Assembly: GCF_007556815.1 (NCBI RefSeq)
Contig: NZ_CP041745.1
Location: 2,085,001-2,149,000 of the forward strand
Source of the DNA: Paraburkholderia megapolitana
GTDB lineage: Bacteria; Pseudomonadota; Gammaproteobacteria; Burkholderiales; Burkholderiaceae
Reading direction: 5' to 3'
Length of the DNA: 64,000 nucleotides
Part shown: piece after piece, positions 29,456 to 40,323 of the stretch
How the letters are laid out: each line of letters begins with the position of its first letter
Position numbering within the stretch: position 1 is the first letter of the stretch
Notes under the pieces: model-generated
What the model was told of the DNA's origin: nothing
What the model saw: only the letters and a program-made list of their open reading frames with translations
The model's database searches: none
Position numbers and translations under genes: made by a program

Positions 29456-30106
29456 GCCTGAGCTGGCGGCTTTGACTTAGCGCCTCGCGGCGCGGGCGTT
29501 GCCCCTGTGCGGGGCGGCACCTACTTTCTTTGCGCGGCAAAGAAAGTAGGCAAAGAAAGCCGCTCGAGACGTTACCGAGTCCTTTCCATGTGTAGCCGAA
29601 GTGGCCCGCACCTAAGTGTCGCCGTCGCAATGACACGATAGTGGTCCGAGACGAGACCGTCCCTCGCGCTTCCAACGGTAGTGACAAGGCAGTCATTCAT
29701 CCCGCTCGCACTACGTGCTCGCGGTCGGGTGACCACATCGGAAAGCAATGGCGGGACGCAGAGGAAGACTGAAGACGCCGCGGCAAGGAAGCAGCGGCAG
29801 GGAAGGCTGGGAGAGAGTCAAACGAAGTGTGTTATGCCCGTCGGCGGCGAAGCCCGCCGGAACGGATGAGCGCCTGGTCACTGCCGCCAAAGGTGCGAGG
29901 CGTGATCTCGTCTCGGACCACTGCCGCGTCAGTGCGAGGGCGACACTTAGATGCGGGCCACTTCGGCTACACACGGAAAGGACTCGGTAACGTCTCGAGC
30001 GGCTTTCTCTGCCTACTTTCTTTGCCGCGCAAAGAAAGTAGGTGCCGCCCCGCACAGGGGCAACGCCTGCGCCGCGAGGCGCTAAATCAAAGCCGCCGGC
30101 TCAGGC
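29456..30106. repeat. Paired 201-bp inverted repeats with 249-bp spacer (Paraburkholderia-type intergenic element)
   Basis: The left arm (29,456-29,656) and the reverse complement of the right arm (29,906-30,106) are colinear over 201 bases with about 11 mismatches by eye. Each arm contains a strong hairpin of 14-base stems, CCTACTTTCTTTGC against GCAAAGAAAGTAGG (29,520-29,550 and 30,012-30,042). The spacer shows only weak residual symmetry and no transposase frame. I know this sequence type as a frequent non-coding repeat in Paraburkholderia genomes; that is recall, not a search. It fills the gap between the convergent purL and parvulin genes, with no gene seen inside. Confidence 0.85.
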
Positions 30107-30136
30107 AAAACAACACCCCGGCCGACGGCCCACAAA

Positions 30137-30916
30137 CTACTGAATCTTCGCGTTCTTCCGCAAACCTTCCTCAAACGCCTGCAACTTCTCCTGCTGGATC
30201 TGCTGCACCACCTGCTGCTTAACCTGATCCAGCGGCGGCGGCGTAACTGCGCGGGTGTCATCCAGTCGAATGATGTGCCACCCATACTGCGTATGCACCG
30301 GCGCATCGGTCATCTGACCTTTCTGCAACTTCGTCGCCGCAGCCGCGAATTCCGGCACATATGCCTTCGGGTCCGACCAGTCGAGATCGCCACCGTTCTT
30401 GCCCGATCCCGGGTCCTTCGAATACTGCTTCGCCAGCGCCTCGAAACTCGCACCACCCTTGATCTTCGCGATCAGGTCCTTCGCCTGCTGCTCGTTGTCG
30501 ACGAGGATGTGGTGCAGGTGATATTCCTTGCCACCGGCATTCTTCACGAGCGTGTTGTACTTCGCTGTGATCTCGGCGTCGGTCGGCTGGTTGTTCTTCA
30601 CGAAATCTTCGATCAGCGCGCGCAGCACGACGGTCTGCTGCGCCACGGCAACTTCCGCCTTCACATCGGCACGCGCCGGGATGCCGCGACGAACCGCTTC
30701 CTGCATCAGGACTTCGCGGTTGATCAGTTCAGTGCGCACAGCGGCTTCCAGCTGCGGCGTGTCCTGCTGACCCTGTTTCCCGAGCTGCGCAATCATCGCG
30801 TCGGCTCGTGACTTCGGAATCGGTGTGCCGTTCACGACGGCGATGTTCTGCGCAAACGCAGGTGCAGCTGCAAACGCAGCCAGCAATACCCAGACGCGGG
30901 TTTTGTTCAAGGTCAT
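30137..30916 (-). CDS. Exported parvulin-type peptidyl-prolyl cis-trans isomerase
   Basis: This 259-residue protein has a clear signal peptide (MTLNKTRVWVLLAAFAAAPAFA) and a SurA-like N-terminal region, followed by one PpiC domain (YHLHHILVDNEQQAKDL, ALAKQYSKDPGSGKNGGDLDW, THQTYGWH-like QYGWHIIRLDD, about 130-225) and a Gln-rich C-terminal helix. It should act as a periplasmic folding catalyst. The start at 30,916 is chosen because it begins the signal peptide; the upstream in-frame extension overlaps bolA. It lies 10 bases after bolA on the same strand, within a bolA-yciB cluster as in other Burkholderia. Confidence 0.92.
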   Translation of the reverse strand: MTLNKTRVWVLLAAFAAAPAFAQNIAVVNGTPIPKSRADAMIAQLGKQGQQDTPQLEAAVRTELINREVLMQEAVRRGIPARADVKAEVAVAQQTVVLRALIEDFVKNNQPTDAEITAKYNTLVKNAGGKEYHLHHILVDNEQQAKDLIAKIKGGASFEALAKQYSKDPGSGKNGGDLDWSDPKAYVPEFAAAATKLQKGQMTDAPVHTQYGWHIIRLDDTRAVTPPPLDQVKQQVVQQIQQEKLQAFEEGLRKNAKIQ

Positions 30917-30926
30917 CGGAAGTTTC

Positions 30927-31241
30927 CTAACGGGAATTGAATTCTTCTGGCGTGTAGGCCGTGATGGCAAGTGCATGAATGCCGCGCTGCATGGCGTCGG
31001 CCAGCGCATCATACACCATGCGATGGCGCGCAACGCGCGCGCGTCCAGCAAACGCAGCCGCGACGATCGTCACGCTGTAATGGCCGCCCGCCGATGCACC
31101 CGCGTGGCCCGCATGCTGCGCGCTGTCGTCGCGCACCTCAAGCGACACGACCGGCGCGAGTGCCGCACCGAGGCGCGCTTCGATCAACGCGATGCGTTCT
31201 GCCGCACCGGCGTTCAGGAACGCCTCGCTCGTCTCATTCAT
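30927..31241 (-). CDS. bolA: BolA-family protein
   Basis: This 104-residue protein has the BolA fold, with GHYSVTIVAAAFAGR, ARHRMVYDALADAM and IHALAITAYTPEEF. BolA proteins act with monothiol glutaredoxins in iron-sulfur handling and, in some species, bind DNA in stationary phase. It carries a Gly/Ala/His-rich insertion near residues 43-54. It follows yciB by one base and precedes the parvulin gene, so the three genes are probably one transcript. Confidence 0.9.
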   Translation of the reverse strand: MNETSEAFLNAGAAERIALIEARLGAALAPVVSLEVRDDSAQHAGHAGASAGGHYSVTIVAAAFAGRARVARHRMVYDALADAMQRGIHALAITAYTPEEFNSR

Positions 31242-31242
31242 T

Positions 31243-31773
31243 TCATTCTTCCTTCATGTACTTCGCGAGCCACAGGCTCTGTCCGACGATAAACACCACG
31301 AGGCACCCGGTCGCGCCGAACAGCTTGAAATTCACCCAGGCATCGGTGGTGAAGTGATAGGCGACAAACAGGTTCACGATGCCGAGCAGCACGAAGAAGA
31401 TCGCCCACACGATGTTCAACTGCCCCCACACGCGATGCGGCAAGGTGATCTGCTTGCCCATCATCGCTTCGATCAGGTTCTTGCCGAACGCCAGTTGCGA
31501 AACTATCAGCGCGACGGAAAACGCCCAGTACAGCACGGTCGGCTTCCACTTGATGAAGGTGTCGTTGTGCAACACGAGCGTCGCACCGCCGAACACCGTC
31601 ACGACGCCAAGGCTCACCCACAGCATCGGGTCGACCTTGCGGTGCCGGAATGCCACCCATGCGATCTGCACAAGCGTGGCGACGATCGCGACCGCGGTCG
31701 CGGTGAAGATGCCCCATATCTTGAACGCGACGAAGAACAAGATGATCGGGAACAGATCGAACAGAAATTTCAT
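31243..31773 (-). CDS. yciB: Inner-membrane septation protein A family (YciB/IspZ)
   Basis: This 176-residue protein has about five hydrophobic segments and the family features [51 protein letters not shown] and [20 protein letters not shown]. YciB-family proteins influence cell-envelope and division-site function. The start at 31,773 is the canonical MKFLFDL; the longer upstream frame is not supported by the family. It heads the yciB-bolA-parvulin group. Confidence 0.95.
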   Translation of the reverse strand: MKFLFDLFPIILFFVAFKIWGIFTATAVAIVATLVQIAWVAFRHRKVDPMLWVSLGVVTVFGGATLVLHNDTFIKWKPTVLYWAFSVALIVSQLAFGKNLIEAMMGKQITLPHRVWGQLNIVWAIFFVLLGIVNLFVAYHFTTDAWVNFKLFGATGCLVVFIVGQSLWLAKYMKEE

Positions 31774-31904
31774 TGTCGGGTCGGGAAAACGGAGAATGAA
31801 CGAAGAGTGAAGGGCACGGACGGCGATCGGCTCGCAGTCCGGCACACCGCCGTCCGGTTGCCCCGCAAGTCCATCAATCAGCAGGGCATGCGTATCGGGT
31901 CGCG

Positions 31905-32324
31905 TTACTTGGGGTCGAATTGTAGCGCAGCCGAATTGATGCAGTAGCGCAGCCCCGTCGGCGCCGGACCGTCTTCGAACACGTGGCCCAGATGCGAGCC
32001 GCAGTTCTTGCAGCGGACTTCGATGCGCAGCATCCCATGCGCGCGGTCGGTCTTCTCTTCGATCACCTCGCCGTTGATCGGTTTGAAATAGCTCGGCCAG
32101 CCGCAACCGGCATCGAATTTCGTGTCCGATTCGAAGAGCGGTGTGCCGCAGGCGACGCAGTCGTAGATGCCGCGGTCCCAGTGGTCCCAGTAGCGGCCCG
32201 TGAACGGGCGCTCGGTGGCTGCGTGGCGCGTCACTTCGTATTCGACGTCGGATAGCTGTTTACGCCATTCGGCGTCGTCTTTCTCGACGGGGTAGGTGTC
32301 GGCTTTAGTATCGTCCGGATTCAT
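31905..32324 (-). CDS. msrB: Peptide-methionine (R)-S-oxide reductase
   Basis: This 139-residue enzyme reduces the R form of methionine sulfoxide in oxidised proteins. Zinc is bound by Cys56/Cys59 and Cys105/Cys108; the catalytic Cys128 is in [11 protein letters not shown] and Cys74 in AGCGWPSYF is the likely resolving residue. There is no signal peptide, so it is cytoplasmic. MsrA is not adjacent. Length is normal. Confidence 0.96.
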   Translation of the reverse strand: MNPDDTKADTYPVEKDDAEWRKQLSDVEYEVTRHAATERPFTGRYWDHWDRGIYDCVACGTPLFESDTKFDAGCGWPSYFKPINGEVIEEKTDRAHGMLRIEVRCKNCGSHLGHVFEDGPAPTGLRYCINSAALQFDPK

Positions 32325-32449
32325 GGTCGGTCTTGTCTCCAGCTACGGTGAAGAGCGCGGGCCGGCTCGTTGCCGGCAACTCCGCGCGATATTCGTGAGG
32401 TTCGCGGTCATGCGGTACTACGGCTGTACTACGGCGCAGCACTTGCGCC

Positions 32450-34006
32450 TTACGACGAGCAGCTGACTTCCAGCGTACTCGCCCAGTCCGGCGGCAGCGC
32501 CGCATACGCGTCGTGCTCCGGCTGTTCGTCGAACGGGCGGCGCAGTACAGCTGCCAGCCGCTCGACTTCCGAAAAGTCCTTTTCCTTCGCATGCCGGATC
32601 GCCGTTTCGGCGAGATGGTTGCGCAGGATGAATCTGGGGTTCACGCGGTTCATTGCAATGGCCCGCGTCGCATCGTCGCGTGTTTCTTCGGACAGCCGCG
32701 CGCGATAGTCGTTCGCCCACGCGTCGAATGCCGGGCGGTCGAGAAACAGGTCGCGCGCCGAAGTGTCGCCGCTTGCATCGTGCTTCGAGATCCGCGCGAG
32801 GTGGCGGAACGTCAGCGTGAAGTCCGCGCGGTTCGCCTGCATGATTGAGAACAGGCGGTTCGCAAGCGCGTCGTCGCCGGGGCGTTCGTTTTCGAGGCCG
32901 AGCTTGGCGCGCATCCGCGCTTCGAGTGCGGGCGCAAACTGCGTCTTGAAACCTTCCAGCACGCGCTGCGCGTCCTCGATCGCGCGCTCGCCGCGCACGG
33001 CTTCGTCGTGCGGGCCGCCGAGCAGCGGCAGCAACCCTTGAGCGAGGCAGAACAGGTTCCAGTACGCGACTTGCGGCTGCCGCTGATACGCGTAGCGGCC
33101 TTGCGTATCGGAATGGTTGCAGATGTAGTTCGCATCGAACGCATCGAGAAAACCGAATGGGCCGTAGTCGATCGTCAGGCCGAGAATTGACATGTTGTCG
33201 GTATTCATCACGCCGTGGCAGAAGCCGACGGCCTGCCATTGCGCGAGCAGATCGGCGGTGGAATGCACGGCTTCGTTCAGCAGCGCGAGGTACGGATCGT
33301 CGGCTTCCCGGCAATGCGGATGGAAGCGGTCGATCACATGATCGGCGAGCATGCGCAATGCATCGGTATCGTCATTCGAGTAGAAATGCTCGAAATGGCC
33401 GAAGCGCACGAAGCTCGGTGCCACGCGTGTGACGACAGCCGCCGTTTCCATTTCCTCGCGACGCACTGGCTGGTCGGAGCCGATCACGCAGAGCGCGCGC
33501 GTCGTCGGGATACCGAGGTGGTGCATCGCCTCCGAGCACAGGTATTCGCGTATCGACGAGCGCAACACGGCGCGGCCGTCGCCCATGCGCGAATAGGGCG
33601 TGCGGCCGCCGCCCTTCAACTGCAACTCGTAGCGCCGGCCCGCATGTTCGATCTCGCCGAGCCCGAGCGCGCGGCCATCGCCGAGCTGGCCGGCCCACAC
33701 GCCAAACTGATGACCGGAATACACCGACGCATAAGGCAGCGCGTCGCCCGGCCAGTCGCGTGTCGTGTTGCCGGAGAAAAGCTCGGCGAAGTCCGGTTCG
33801 TCCGCGACGGATGGTTCGAGGCCGAGCAGCGCGGCGGTATCCGCGGAAAATCCGACGACATACGGTGCCGGCAGCGGCGCCGCCGGCAGGCGCGTGAGAA
33901 AGCGGCTGCCAAGCTGCGCGAAGGCGCCGTCGCGCGGGCTGCCAAGCCCGTCGGCAATGGCTTGCATCGATGCCGACAGGGTGGAACTGCTTGGGGAAAA
34001 CGACAT
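32450..34006 (-). CDS. selO: Protein adenylyltransferase SelO (YdiU/UPF0061)
   Basis: This 518-residue pseudokinase-fold enzyme transfers AMP from ATP to hydroxyl side chains of proteins and is linked to redox stress. Visible are [33 protein letters not shown] and the metal-site [23 protein letters not shown]. The chain ends VSCSS: the third residue from the end is Cys516, the place of selenocysteine in animal SelO. The start [10 protein letters not shown] at 34,006 is preferred over an upstream in-frame ATG. It follows msrB on the same strand, a functionally sensible pairing in oxidative stress. Confidence 0.95.
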   Translation of the reverse strand: MSFSPSSSTLSASMQAIADGLGSPRDGAFAQLGSRFLTRLPAAPLPAPYVVGFSADTAALLGLEPSVADEPDFAELFSGNTTRDWPGDALPYASVYSGHQFGVWAGQLGDGRALGLGEIEHAGRRYELQLKGGGRTPYSRMGDGRAVLRSSIREYLCSEAMHHLGIPTTRALCVIGSDQPVRREEMETAAVVTRVAPSFVRFGHFEHFYSNDDTDALRMLADHVIDRFHPHCREADDPYLALLNEAVHSTADLLAQWQAVGFCHGVMNTDNMSILGLTIDYGPFGFLDAFDANYICNHSDTQGRYAYQRQPQVAYWNLFCLAQGLLPLLGGPHDEAVRGERAIEDAQRVLEGFKTQFAPALEARMRAKLGLENERPGDDALANRLFSIMQANRADFTLTFRHLARISKHDASGDTSARDLFLDRPAFDAWANDYRARLSEETRDDATRAIAMNRVNPRFILRNHLAETAIRHAKEKDFSEVERLAAVLRRPFDEQPEHDAYAALPPDWASTLEVSCSS

Positions 34007-34182
34007 GTTGAGCGCCTCTGGGTTAGCCGATATTGTAAGGCGGCGCCTGCCGGCCCGCAGGACGCCGATTCGCTGCGCATACGGACGGGGATTGCCGGTG
34101 TGCCGCGAGCGCGGCTGCGTAGCGAATCGTGTGGCTCGGGCCCGATACTTCAATCGACAACATGGCGAGGAGACGCCCGCAT

Positions 34183-35895
34183 ATGACGACGCCGTTGCTG
34201 GGACAAATGATGGATGTGCCGCTCACCGTGTCGTCGCTGATCGCGCACGCCGCGCGGCATTTCGGCGACACGGAGATAGTCTCGCGGCGCATCGAGGGCG
34301 ACGTGCATCGCTACACCTGGCGCGACTGCGAACGACGCGCGAAGCAACTCGCGCAGGCGCTGATCGCACTCGGTGTGCAACCGGGCGAACGGGTCGGCAC
34401 GCTCGCATGGAACGGCTACCGGCATCTCGAGGCGTATTACGGTCCGACCGGTTTCGGCGCCGTGTGCCACACGATCAATCCGCGGCTCTTTCCCGAGCAG
34501 ATCGCGTTCATCATCAATCATGCGGACGACAGCTACGTGCTGTTCGACATGACCTTTGCGCCGCTCGTCGATGGGCTCGCGCCGCATTGTCCGAAAGTGC
34601 GCGGCTGGATAGCGCTGGGGGATGAAGCGTGTATTGCAGAGCATCTGTCGTCGATGAAAACGCCGGTGCTCAGCTATGAAACGCTGCTCGCTGCCCAGGA
34701 CGGCGAGTACACGTGGCCGCAGCTCGACGAGCGCGCTGCCTCCTACCTCTGCTACACCTCGGGCACCACCGGCAATCCGAAGGGCGCGCTGTACTCGCAT
34801 CGCTCCACTGTGCTGCATGCGTACGGCGCCTCGCTGCCCGACGCGATGGGCCTGTCCGGGCGCGATGCGGTGCTGCCGGTCGTGCCGATGTTCCACGTCA
34901 ACGCGTGGGGCATCCCGCACGCGACGGCGCTGACCGGTGCGAAGCTGGTGTTTCCTGGCAAGGACCTCGACGGCAAGTCGTTGTTCGAACTGATGGAAGC
35001 GGAGCGGGTTACGTATTCCGCTGGCGTGCCGACCGTGTGGCTCGGTTTGCTGAATTACGTGAAGGAGGCGGGCCAGCGGTTTTCGACGCTGCAGCGCACG
35101 GTGATTGGCGGCTCGGCCTGTCCGCCCGCGATGCTGCGCACGTTCGAGGACGTCTACAACGTCGAGGTGATCCATGCCTGGGGGATGACGGAGATGTCGC
35201 CGCTCGGCACGCTCGCGAAGCTTACGTGGGAACAGTCGCAGCGTCCGCCCGAAGCACAACGCAAGCTGCGCGAGAAGCAGGGCCACGTCATCTACGGCGT
35301 CGACATGAAGATCGTCGGCGAAGACGGGCGCGACCTGCCGTGGGACGGCGTCGCGTTCGGCGACCTGCACGTGCGCGGCCCGTGGGTAATCGACCGGTAT
35401 TTTCGCAAGGACGATTCGCCGTTGATCAACGGCTGGTTTCCGACCGGCGACGTCGCGACGATCGATCGCGACGGCTTCCTGCAGATCACCGATCGCAGCA
35501 AGGATGTGATCAAGTCCGGTGGCGAATGGATCAGCTCGATCGATATCGAGAACGTCGCGATTGCGCATCCGGCGGTGGCGGAAGCCGCCTGTATCGCGTG
35601 CTCGCATCCGAAGTGGACCGAGCGGCCGTTGCTCGTCGTCGTCCGACGCCCGGACATGAACGTGGCACGCGACGAACTGATCGCGTTCTACGATGGCAAG
35701 GTGGCGAAGTGGTGGATCCCCGACGATGTCGCATTCGTCGACGAACTGCCGCATACCGCGACCGGCAAGCTGCAAAAACTGAAGCTGCGCGAGCTGTTCC
35801 GCGACTACGTGCTGCCGTCGGCGCTGGCCGTCGACAATTGTCCGCTTACCGATGAAGAGACCGACAAACCTAGGGCAAACCCTGCACCGCGATAA
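34183..35895 (+). CDS. Fatty acyl / 3-(methylthio)propionyl-CoA ligase-like AMP-forming enzyme
   Basis: This 570-residue ANL-superfamily enzyme has the P-loop [11 protein letters not shown] at 191-201, the aromatic motif [24 protein letters not shown] and the C-terminal TGKLQKLKL with the catalytic-type Lys. It matches the long-chain/DmdB-like acyl-CoA ligases of betaproteobacteria. It would activate a carboxylic acid to its CoA thioester, feeding the hydratase/dehydrogenase and thiolase genes downstream. The ATG at 34,183 is preceded by GAGGAG, which decides the start over two upstream in-frame ATGs. Confidence 0.9.
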   Translation: MTTPLLGQMMDVPLTVSSLIAHAARHFGDTEIVSRRIEGDVHRYTWRDCERRAKQLAQALIALGVQPGERVGTLAWNGYRHLEAYYGPTGFGAVCHTINPRLFPEQIAFIINHADDSYVLFDMTFAPLVDGLAPHCPKVRGWIALGDEACIAEHLSSMKTPVLSYETLLAAQDGEYTWPQLDERAASYLCYTSGTTGNPKGALYSHRSTVLHAYGASLPDAMGLSGRDAVLPVVPMFHVNAWGIPHATALTGAKLVFPGKDLDGKSLFELMEAERVTYSAGVPTVWLGLLNYVKEAGQRFSTLQRTVIGGSACPPAMLRTFEDVYNVEVIHAWGMTEMSPLGTLAKLTWEQSQRPPEAQRKLREKQGHVIYGVDMKIVGEDGRDLPWDGVAFGDLHVRGPWVIDRYFRKDDSPLINGWFPTGDVATIDRDGFLQITDRSKDVIKSGGEWISSIDIENVAIAHPAVAEAACIACSHPKWTERPLLVVVRRPDMNVARDELIAFYDGKVAKWWIPDDVAFVDELPHTATGKLQKLKLRELFRDYVLPSALAVDNCPLTDEETDKPRANPAPR

Positions 35896-36046
35896 TAAAT
35901 CCGACTGTAAGCGCACTCGAATTGAACGAGCGTGCTTTTTTGTGTATCCTGCCTGCTGGCCCGCGAATGACGGACAATGATCCGGTTGGGGCGCGACAGC
36001 GCGTCGCGTCTTTCTCCGGTTCGCATCGAGGCATGGAGGCAGACAG

Positions 36047-38131
36047 ATGGCAGTGGACTACACGACTCATGACGGCGTCGCCGTCATTACGCTCAACAAT
36101 CCCCCGGTCAACGGGCTCGGTCTGACGACCCGGGCCGGCATCGTCGAAGGGCTCGAGCGGGCACAGAACGATCCGGCCATCGTGGCCATCGTGCTGACGG
36201 GCGCCGGCAAGGCGTTCTCCGGCGGTGCCGACATCACCGAATTCAACACCCCGAAAGCCACCCAGGAACCGACGCTCGCCACCGTCATCAAGGCGGTCGA
36301 GGGCAGCGCGAAGCCGGTCGTCGCGGCGATCCACAGCGTTGCAATGGGCGGCGGTCTGGAACTCGCACTCGGTGCGCACTACCGCATCGCGGCGCCTGGC
36401 GCGCAGATCGCGCTTCCCGAAGTGAAACTCGGCATCCTGCCGGGCGCCGGCGGCACGCAACGTCTGCCGCGCGCGATCGGGCTCGAAGCCGCGCTCAACA
36501 TGATCGTGTCCGGTGCGCCGGTGATGTCGGAGAAACTCGCTGGCAGCGGGCTCTTCGATGAAGTCGTACAGGGCGATCTGGCCGAAGCGGCGTTCGCATT
36601 TGCCCGCAAGGTCGGCGCGCAGGCGGGTCCGCATCCGAAGGTGCGCGACCGCAAGATCGAGCATCCGAACGCCGAAGGCTTCATCCAGTTCGCGCGCAAT
36701 AGCGTCGCGGGCATCGCCAAGAATTTCCCCGCTCCGCATAAATGTATCGACGCAGTCGAAGCCGGCGTGAAAAACGGCTTCGACAAGGGTCTCGCGTTCG
36801 AACGCGAATGCTTCATCGCGCTCGTGCAAACGCCGGAAAGCCATGCGTTGCGCCATGCGTTTTTCGGCGAACGCGCGGCGAGCAAGATTCCCGACGTACC
36901 GTCGAGCACGCCTGTGCGCGAGCTTCGCAAGATCGCCGTGATCGGTGCGGGCACGATGGGCGGCGGCATCGCGATGAACTTCGTCAACGCGGGCCTGCCG
37001 GTCACGCTGCTTGAAACGAAGCAGGACGCGCTCGATCGCGGTATCGCGACGATCCGCAAGAACTACGAAGGCACGGTCAAGAAGGGCAAGCTGAAGCCCG
37101 AAGCGCTCGAACAACGCATGGCGCTGATCACACCGACGCTCTCGTACGACGATCTGAAAGACGCGGACCTGATCATCGAAGCCGTGTTCGAAGAACTCGG
37201 CGTGAAGGAGCAGGTGTTCAAGCGGCTGGACGAAGTGGCGAAGCCGGGCGCAATCCTCGCTTCCAATACCTCGACGCTCGATCTGAACAAGATCGCTGCG
37301 TTCACGAAGCGTCCGCAGGACGTGGTCGGCATGCACTTCTTCAGCCCGGCCAACGTGATGAAGCTGCTCGAAGTCGTGCGCGGCAAGGACACGGCGAAAG
37401 ACGTGCTCGCCACCGTGATGCAGGTCGCGAAGAAAATCCGCAAGACCGCGGTGGTGTCGGGCGTGTGCGACGGCTTCATCGGCAACCGCATGATCGAGCA
37501 GTACATCCGTCAGGCGCTCTTCATGCTCGAAGAAGGCGCGCTGCCGGCGCAGATCGACAAGGCCATCGAGAAGTTCGGCTTCGCGATGGGCCCGTTCCGG
37601 ATGAGCGATCTCGCCGGTAACGACATCGGCTGGGCGATCCGCAAGCGCCGCTATCAGGAGCATCCGGACCTGAACTACTCGAAGATCGCCGATCGCCTGT
37701 GCGAGACGGGCCGCTTCGGGCAGAAGACCGGCGGCGGCTGGTACGACTACAAGGCGGGTGACCGCACCGCGTATCCGTCGAAGCTCGTCGACGAGATGAT
37801 CGTCGGCTATTCGCAGGAAACCGGTGCGACGCGCCGCAAGATTTCCGACGCGGAAATCGTCGAACGTCTGGTGTACGCGCTCTCCAACGAAGGCGCGAAG
37901 ATCCTTGAAGAAGGGATTGCCTCGAAGGCATCGGATATCGACATGGTGTACCTGACCGGCTACGGCTTCCCGCTGTGGCGCGGCGGCCCGATGCTGTACG
38001 CGGACACTGTTGGCCTCTACAACGTCGAGCGCGCCATCGGGCGCTATGCGGCGCAGGCGAACGGCGACGGCTGGCAGATCGCGAAGAGCATCGCCGATCT
38101 GGCGGCGCAGGGACGCGGTTTCAATAGCTAA
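36047..38131 (+). CDS. FadJ/FadB-like bifunctional enoyl-CoA hydratase / 3-hydroxyacyl-CoA dehydrogenase
   Basis: This 694-residue enzyme performs two steps of beta-oxidation. The N-terminal crotonase domain (1-190) carries Glu105 in GGGLELALGAHY and Glu125 in LPEVKLGILPGAGGT. The dehydrogenase part has the NAD motif IGAGTMGGGIA at 299-309, then VGMHFFSPANVMKLLEVV with the catalytic His, and two C-terminal dehydrogenase domains. No thiolase subunit is fused; a separate thiolase gene follows after pncA. A purine-rich GGAGGCAG lies before the start. Confidence 0.95.
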   Translation: MAVDYTTHDGVAVITLNNPPVNGLGLTTRAGIVEGLERAQNDPAIVAIVLTGAGKAFSGGADITEFNTPKATQEPTLATVIKAVEGSAKPVVAAIHSVAMGGGLELALGAHYRIAAPGAQIALPEVKLGILPGAGGTQRLPRAIGLEAALNMIVSGAPVMSEKLAGSGLFDEVVQGDLAEAAFAFARKVGAQAGPHPKVRDRKIEHPNAEGFIQFARNSVAGIAKNFPAPHKCIDAVEAGVKNGFDKGLAFERECFIALVQTPESHALRHAFFGERAASKIPDVPSSTPVRELRKIAVIGAGTMGGGIAMNFVNAGLPVTLLETKQDALDRGIATIRKNYEGTVKKGKLKPEALEQRMALITPTLSYDDLKDADLIIEAVFEELGVKEQVFKRLDEVAKPGAILASNTSTLDLNKIAAFTKRPQDVVGMHFFSPANVMKLLEVVRGKDTAKDVLATVMQVAKKIRKTAVVSGVCDGFIGNRMIEQYIRQALFMLEEGALPAQIDKAIEKFGFAMGPFRMSDLAGNDIGWAIRKRRYQEHPDLNYSKIADRLCETGRFGQKTGGGWYDYKAGDRTAYPSKLVDEMIVGYSQETGATRRKISDAEIVERLVYALSNEGAKILEEGIASKASDIDMVYLTGYGFPLWRGGPMLYADTVGLYNVERAIGRYAAQANGDGWQIAKSIADLAAQGRGFNS

Positions 38132-38176
38132 AAGCAGCTGAGAACGGCGCGCGAATTTGGCGAACGAGGTGCAGCG

Positions 38177-38803
38177 ATGAAGGGTGCAGGCGACGTGCTG
38201 CTGGTAGTCGACGTGCAGAACGATTTCATGCCGGGCGGCGCGCTTGCCGTCGCGCACGGCGACGAGATCGTACCGGTCGTGAACGAGCTCGCACGCGGCT
38301 TCGCGCACGTGGTGCTGACGCAGGACTGGCACCCGGCCGGGCACCGTTCGTTTGCCGCGAATCACGCGGGCCGCAAGCCGTTCGATAGCATCGCGCTGCC
38401 GTATGGCAACCAGGTACTGTGGCCGGTGCACTGCGTGCAGGACACACCGGGCGCCGCACTGCATCGCGATCTCGACATACCGCATGCGCAACTGGTCATT
38501 CGCAAGGGACTGCGCGCGGAGGTCGACAGTTACTCGGCATTTGTCGAAGCGGATCGCACCACCTCGACGGGTCTGGCCGGCTATCTGCGCGAGATTGGCG
38601 CGCAGCATGTCTGGTGCTGTGGGCTCGCCACTGACTATTGCGTCGCCTGGTCCGCACTCGATGCACGCGCAGCCGGATTCGACGTTGCACTGATCGAAGA
38701 CGCGTCGCGCGCGATCGATCTTAACGGTTCGCTCGACGCCGCATGGCGACAGCTCGATGCAGCGGGCGTGGCCCGCGTACAGGCTGCCGAAGTGCTGCGC
38801 TGA
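38177..38803 (+). CDS. pncA: Nicotinamidase
   Basis: This 208-residue isochorismatase-fold hydrolase converts nicotinamide to nicotinate for NAD salvage. The catalytic triad Asp12 (VVDVQNDF), Lys110 (VIRKGLRAE) and Cys155 (ATDYCVAW) is complete, and Asp50/His52/His56 in [11 protein letters not shown] form the metal site. It lies 45 bases after the FadJ-like gene and 76 bases before the thiolase, an odd neighbour for beta-oxidation enzymes but on the same strand. Confidence 0.95.
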   Translation: MKGAGDVLLVVDVQNDFMPGGALAVAHGDEIVPVVNELARGFAHVVLTQDWHPAGHRSFAANHAGRKPFDSIALPYGNQVLWPVHCVQDTPGAALHRDLDIPHAQLVIRKGLRAEVDSYSAFVEADRTTSTGLAGYLREIGAQHVWCCGLATDYCVAWSALDARAAGFDVALIEDASRAIDLNGSLDAAWRQLDAAGVARVQAAEVLR

Positions 38804-38879
38804 TTGTGCCGCTGCGTCCTGCTGTTCAACCAGCGGGACGCGCGACGAACCTCATTTCACATTGGAAGCAGGAGACACC

Positions 38880-40058
38880 ATGACTGACGCCGTAATCGTT
38901 TCGACCGCCCGCACGGGTCTTGCCAAATCGTGGCGCGGCGCCTTCAACATGACGCACGGCGCGACGCTCGGCGGGCACGCCACACAGGCAGCGGTCGAGC
39001 GCGCGAAGATCGACCCGGCCCGCGTCGAAGATGTGATCATGGGCTGCGCGAATCCCGAAGGCGCGACTGGCGCGAACATCGCACGGCAGATCGCACTGCG
39101 CGCCGGGCTGCCGGTCAGTGTGCCGGGCATGACGGTGAACCGCTTCTGCTCGTCGGGGCTGCAAACCATCGCACTGGCTGCGCAACGCGTGATCGCGGGC
39201 GAAGGCGATGTGTTCGTCGCCGGTGGTGTCGAATCGATCTCGTGCGTACAGAACGAGATGAACCGCCACATGATGGCCGAAGGATGGCTCGCGAAGAACA
39301 AGCCGGAAGTCTACTGGTCGATGCTGCAGACGGCGGAAACCGTCGCGAAGCGTTACTCGATTGCGAAGGAACGTCAGGACGAATATGGCGTGCAGTCGCA
39401 GCAGCGCGCGGCGGCCGCGCTCGAAGCTGGCCGCTTTACCGCCGAAATCGTGCCGATGACGGTACTCGCCGGCGTCGCGGACAAGGCGAGCGGCCAGTTG
39501 TTCACGAAGGAAGTGACGATCTCCGCCGACGAAGGCATTCGCGCCGACACGACGCTCGAAGGCGTATCGAAGATTCGTACGGCGCTGCCCGGCGGCGTGA
39601 TTACGGCGGGCAATGCCAGCCAGTTTTCCGATGGTGCCTCGGCCTGCGTGGTGATGAATGCGACGGTCGCGGAGCGCGAAGGGCTGCAACCGCTCGGCAT
39701 TTTCCGCGGCTTCGCGGTGGCCGGTTGTGAACCCGACGAGATGGGCATCGGCCCGGTGTTCGCGGTGCCGAAACTGCTCAAGCAGGCGGGCCTCAAGGTC
39801 GAGGACATCGATCTGTGGGAGCTGAATGAAGCGTTCGCGGTGCAGGTGCTCTATTGCCGCGACAAGCTGGGCATTCCCAACGAACGACTCAACGTCAACG
39901 GCGGCGCGATCGCAGTCGGTCACCCGTACGGCGTGTCCGGCGCGCGCCTGACCGGCCATGCGTTGATCGAAGGCAAGCGGCGCGGCGCGAAGTTTGTCGT
40001 CGTGACGATGTGTATCGGTGGCGGGCAGGGCGCTGCGGGGCTCTTCGAAGTCGTCTGA
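38880..40058 (+). CDS. Acetyl-CoA C-acyltransferase (thiolase)
   Basis: This 392-residue thiolase has the acyl-accepting Cys90 in [10 protein letters not shown], His348 in [17 protein letters not shown] and the second catalytic Cys378 in [12 protein letters not shown]. It cleaves 3-ketoacyl-CoA to acetyl-CoA, completing the pathway begun by the FadJ-like gene. The ATG at 38,880 follows a GGAG-type site and gives the canonical N-terminus [12 protein letters not shown]; the longer upstream frame overlaps pncA. Confidence 0.94.
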   Translation: MTDAVIVSTARTGLAKSWRGAFNMTHGATLGGHATQAAVERAKIDPARVEDVIMGCANPEGATGANIARQIALRAGLPVSVPGMTVNRFCSSGLQTIALAAQRVIAGEGDVFVAGGVESISCVQNEMNRHMMAEGWLAKNKPEVYWSMLQTAETVAKRYSIAKERQDEYGVQSQQRAAAALEAGRFTAEIVPMTVLAGVADKASGQLFTKEVTISADEGIRADTTLEGVSKIRTALPGGVITAGNASQFSDGASACVVMNATVAEREGLQPLGIFRGFAVAGCEPDEMGIGPVFAVPKLLKQAGLKVEDIDLWELNEAFAVQVLYCRDKLGIPNERLNVNGGAIAVGHPYGVSGARLTGHALIEGKRRGAKFVVVTMCIGGGQGAAGLFEVV

Positions 40059-40323
40059 AGTCGTTCGCGTGTTGCGATACGGCGGTACTGAGGGCCAGGG
40101 CACCGGACAGCCGGTGCCGATCTGGTCGCTGACGCCGCCTGCGAACGGTTTGCCGTTCAATGCGAGATCGAACCAGTCCGTACCCGATGTTGCCGGGGCG
40201 CGTCGCAGGCGCGGCTCCAGCGCATCGAAACAACCGGCAACGCTGGCCCACCAAGGGTGTGCGCGCAACGGTTTGCACGGTGTATGCTTGCCGCGTTCCC
40301 CCCGCGCGTCGTGTCGACACTCC

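Noticed and set aside
29433..30222. Small hypothetical proteins on both strands between purL and the parvulin gene
   Set aside because: They are translations of the inverted repeat arms and appear on both arms in mirrored form.
34150..35916. 588-codon minus-strand frame
   Set aside because: Antisense to a well-supported acyl-CoA ligase; no motifs.
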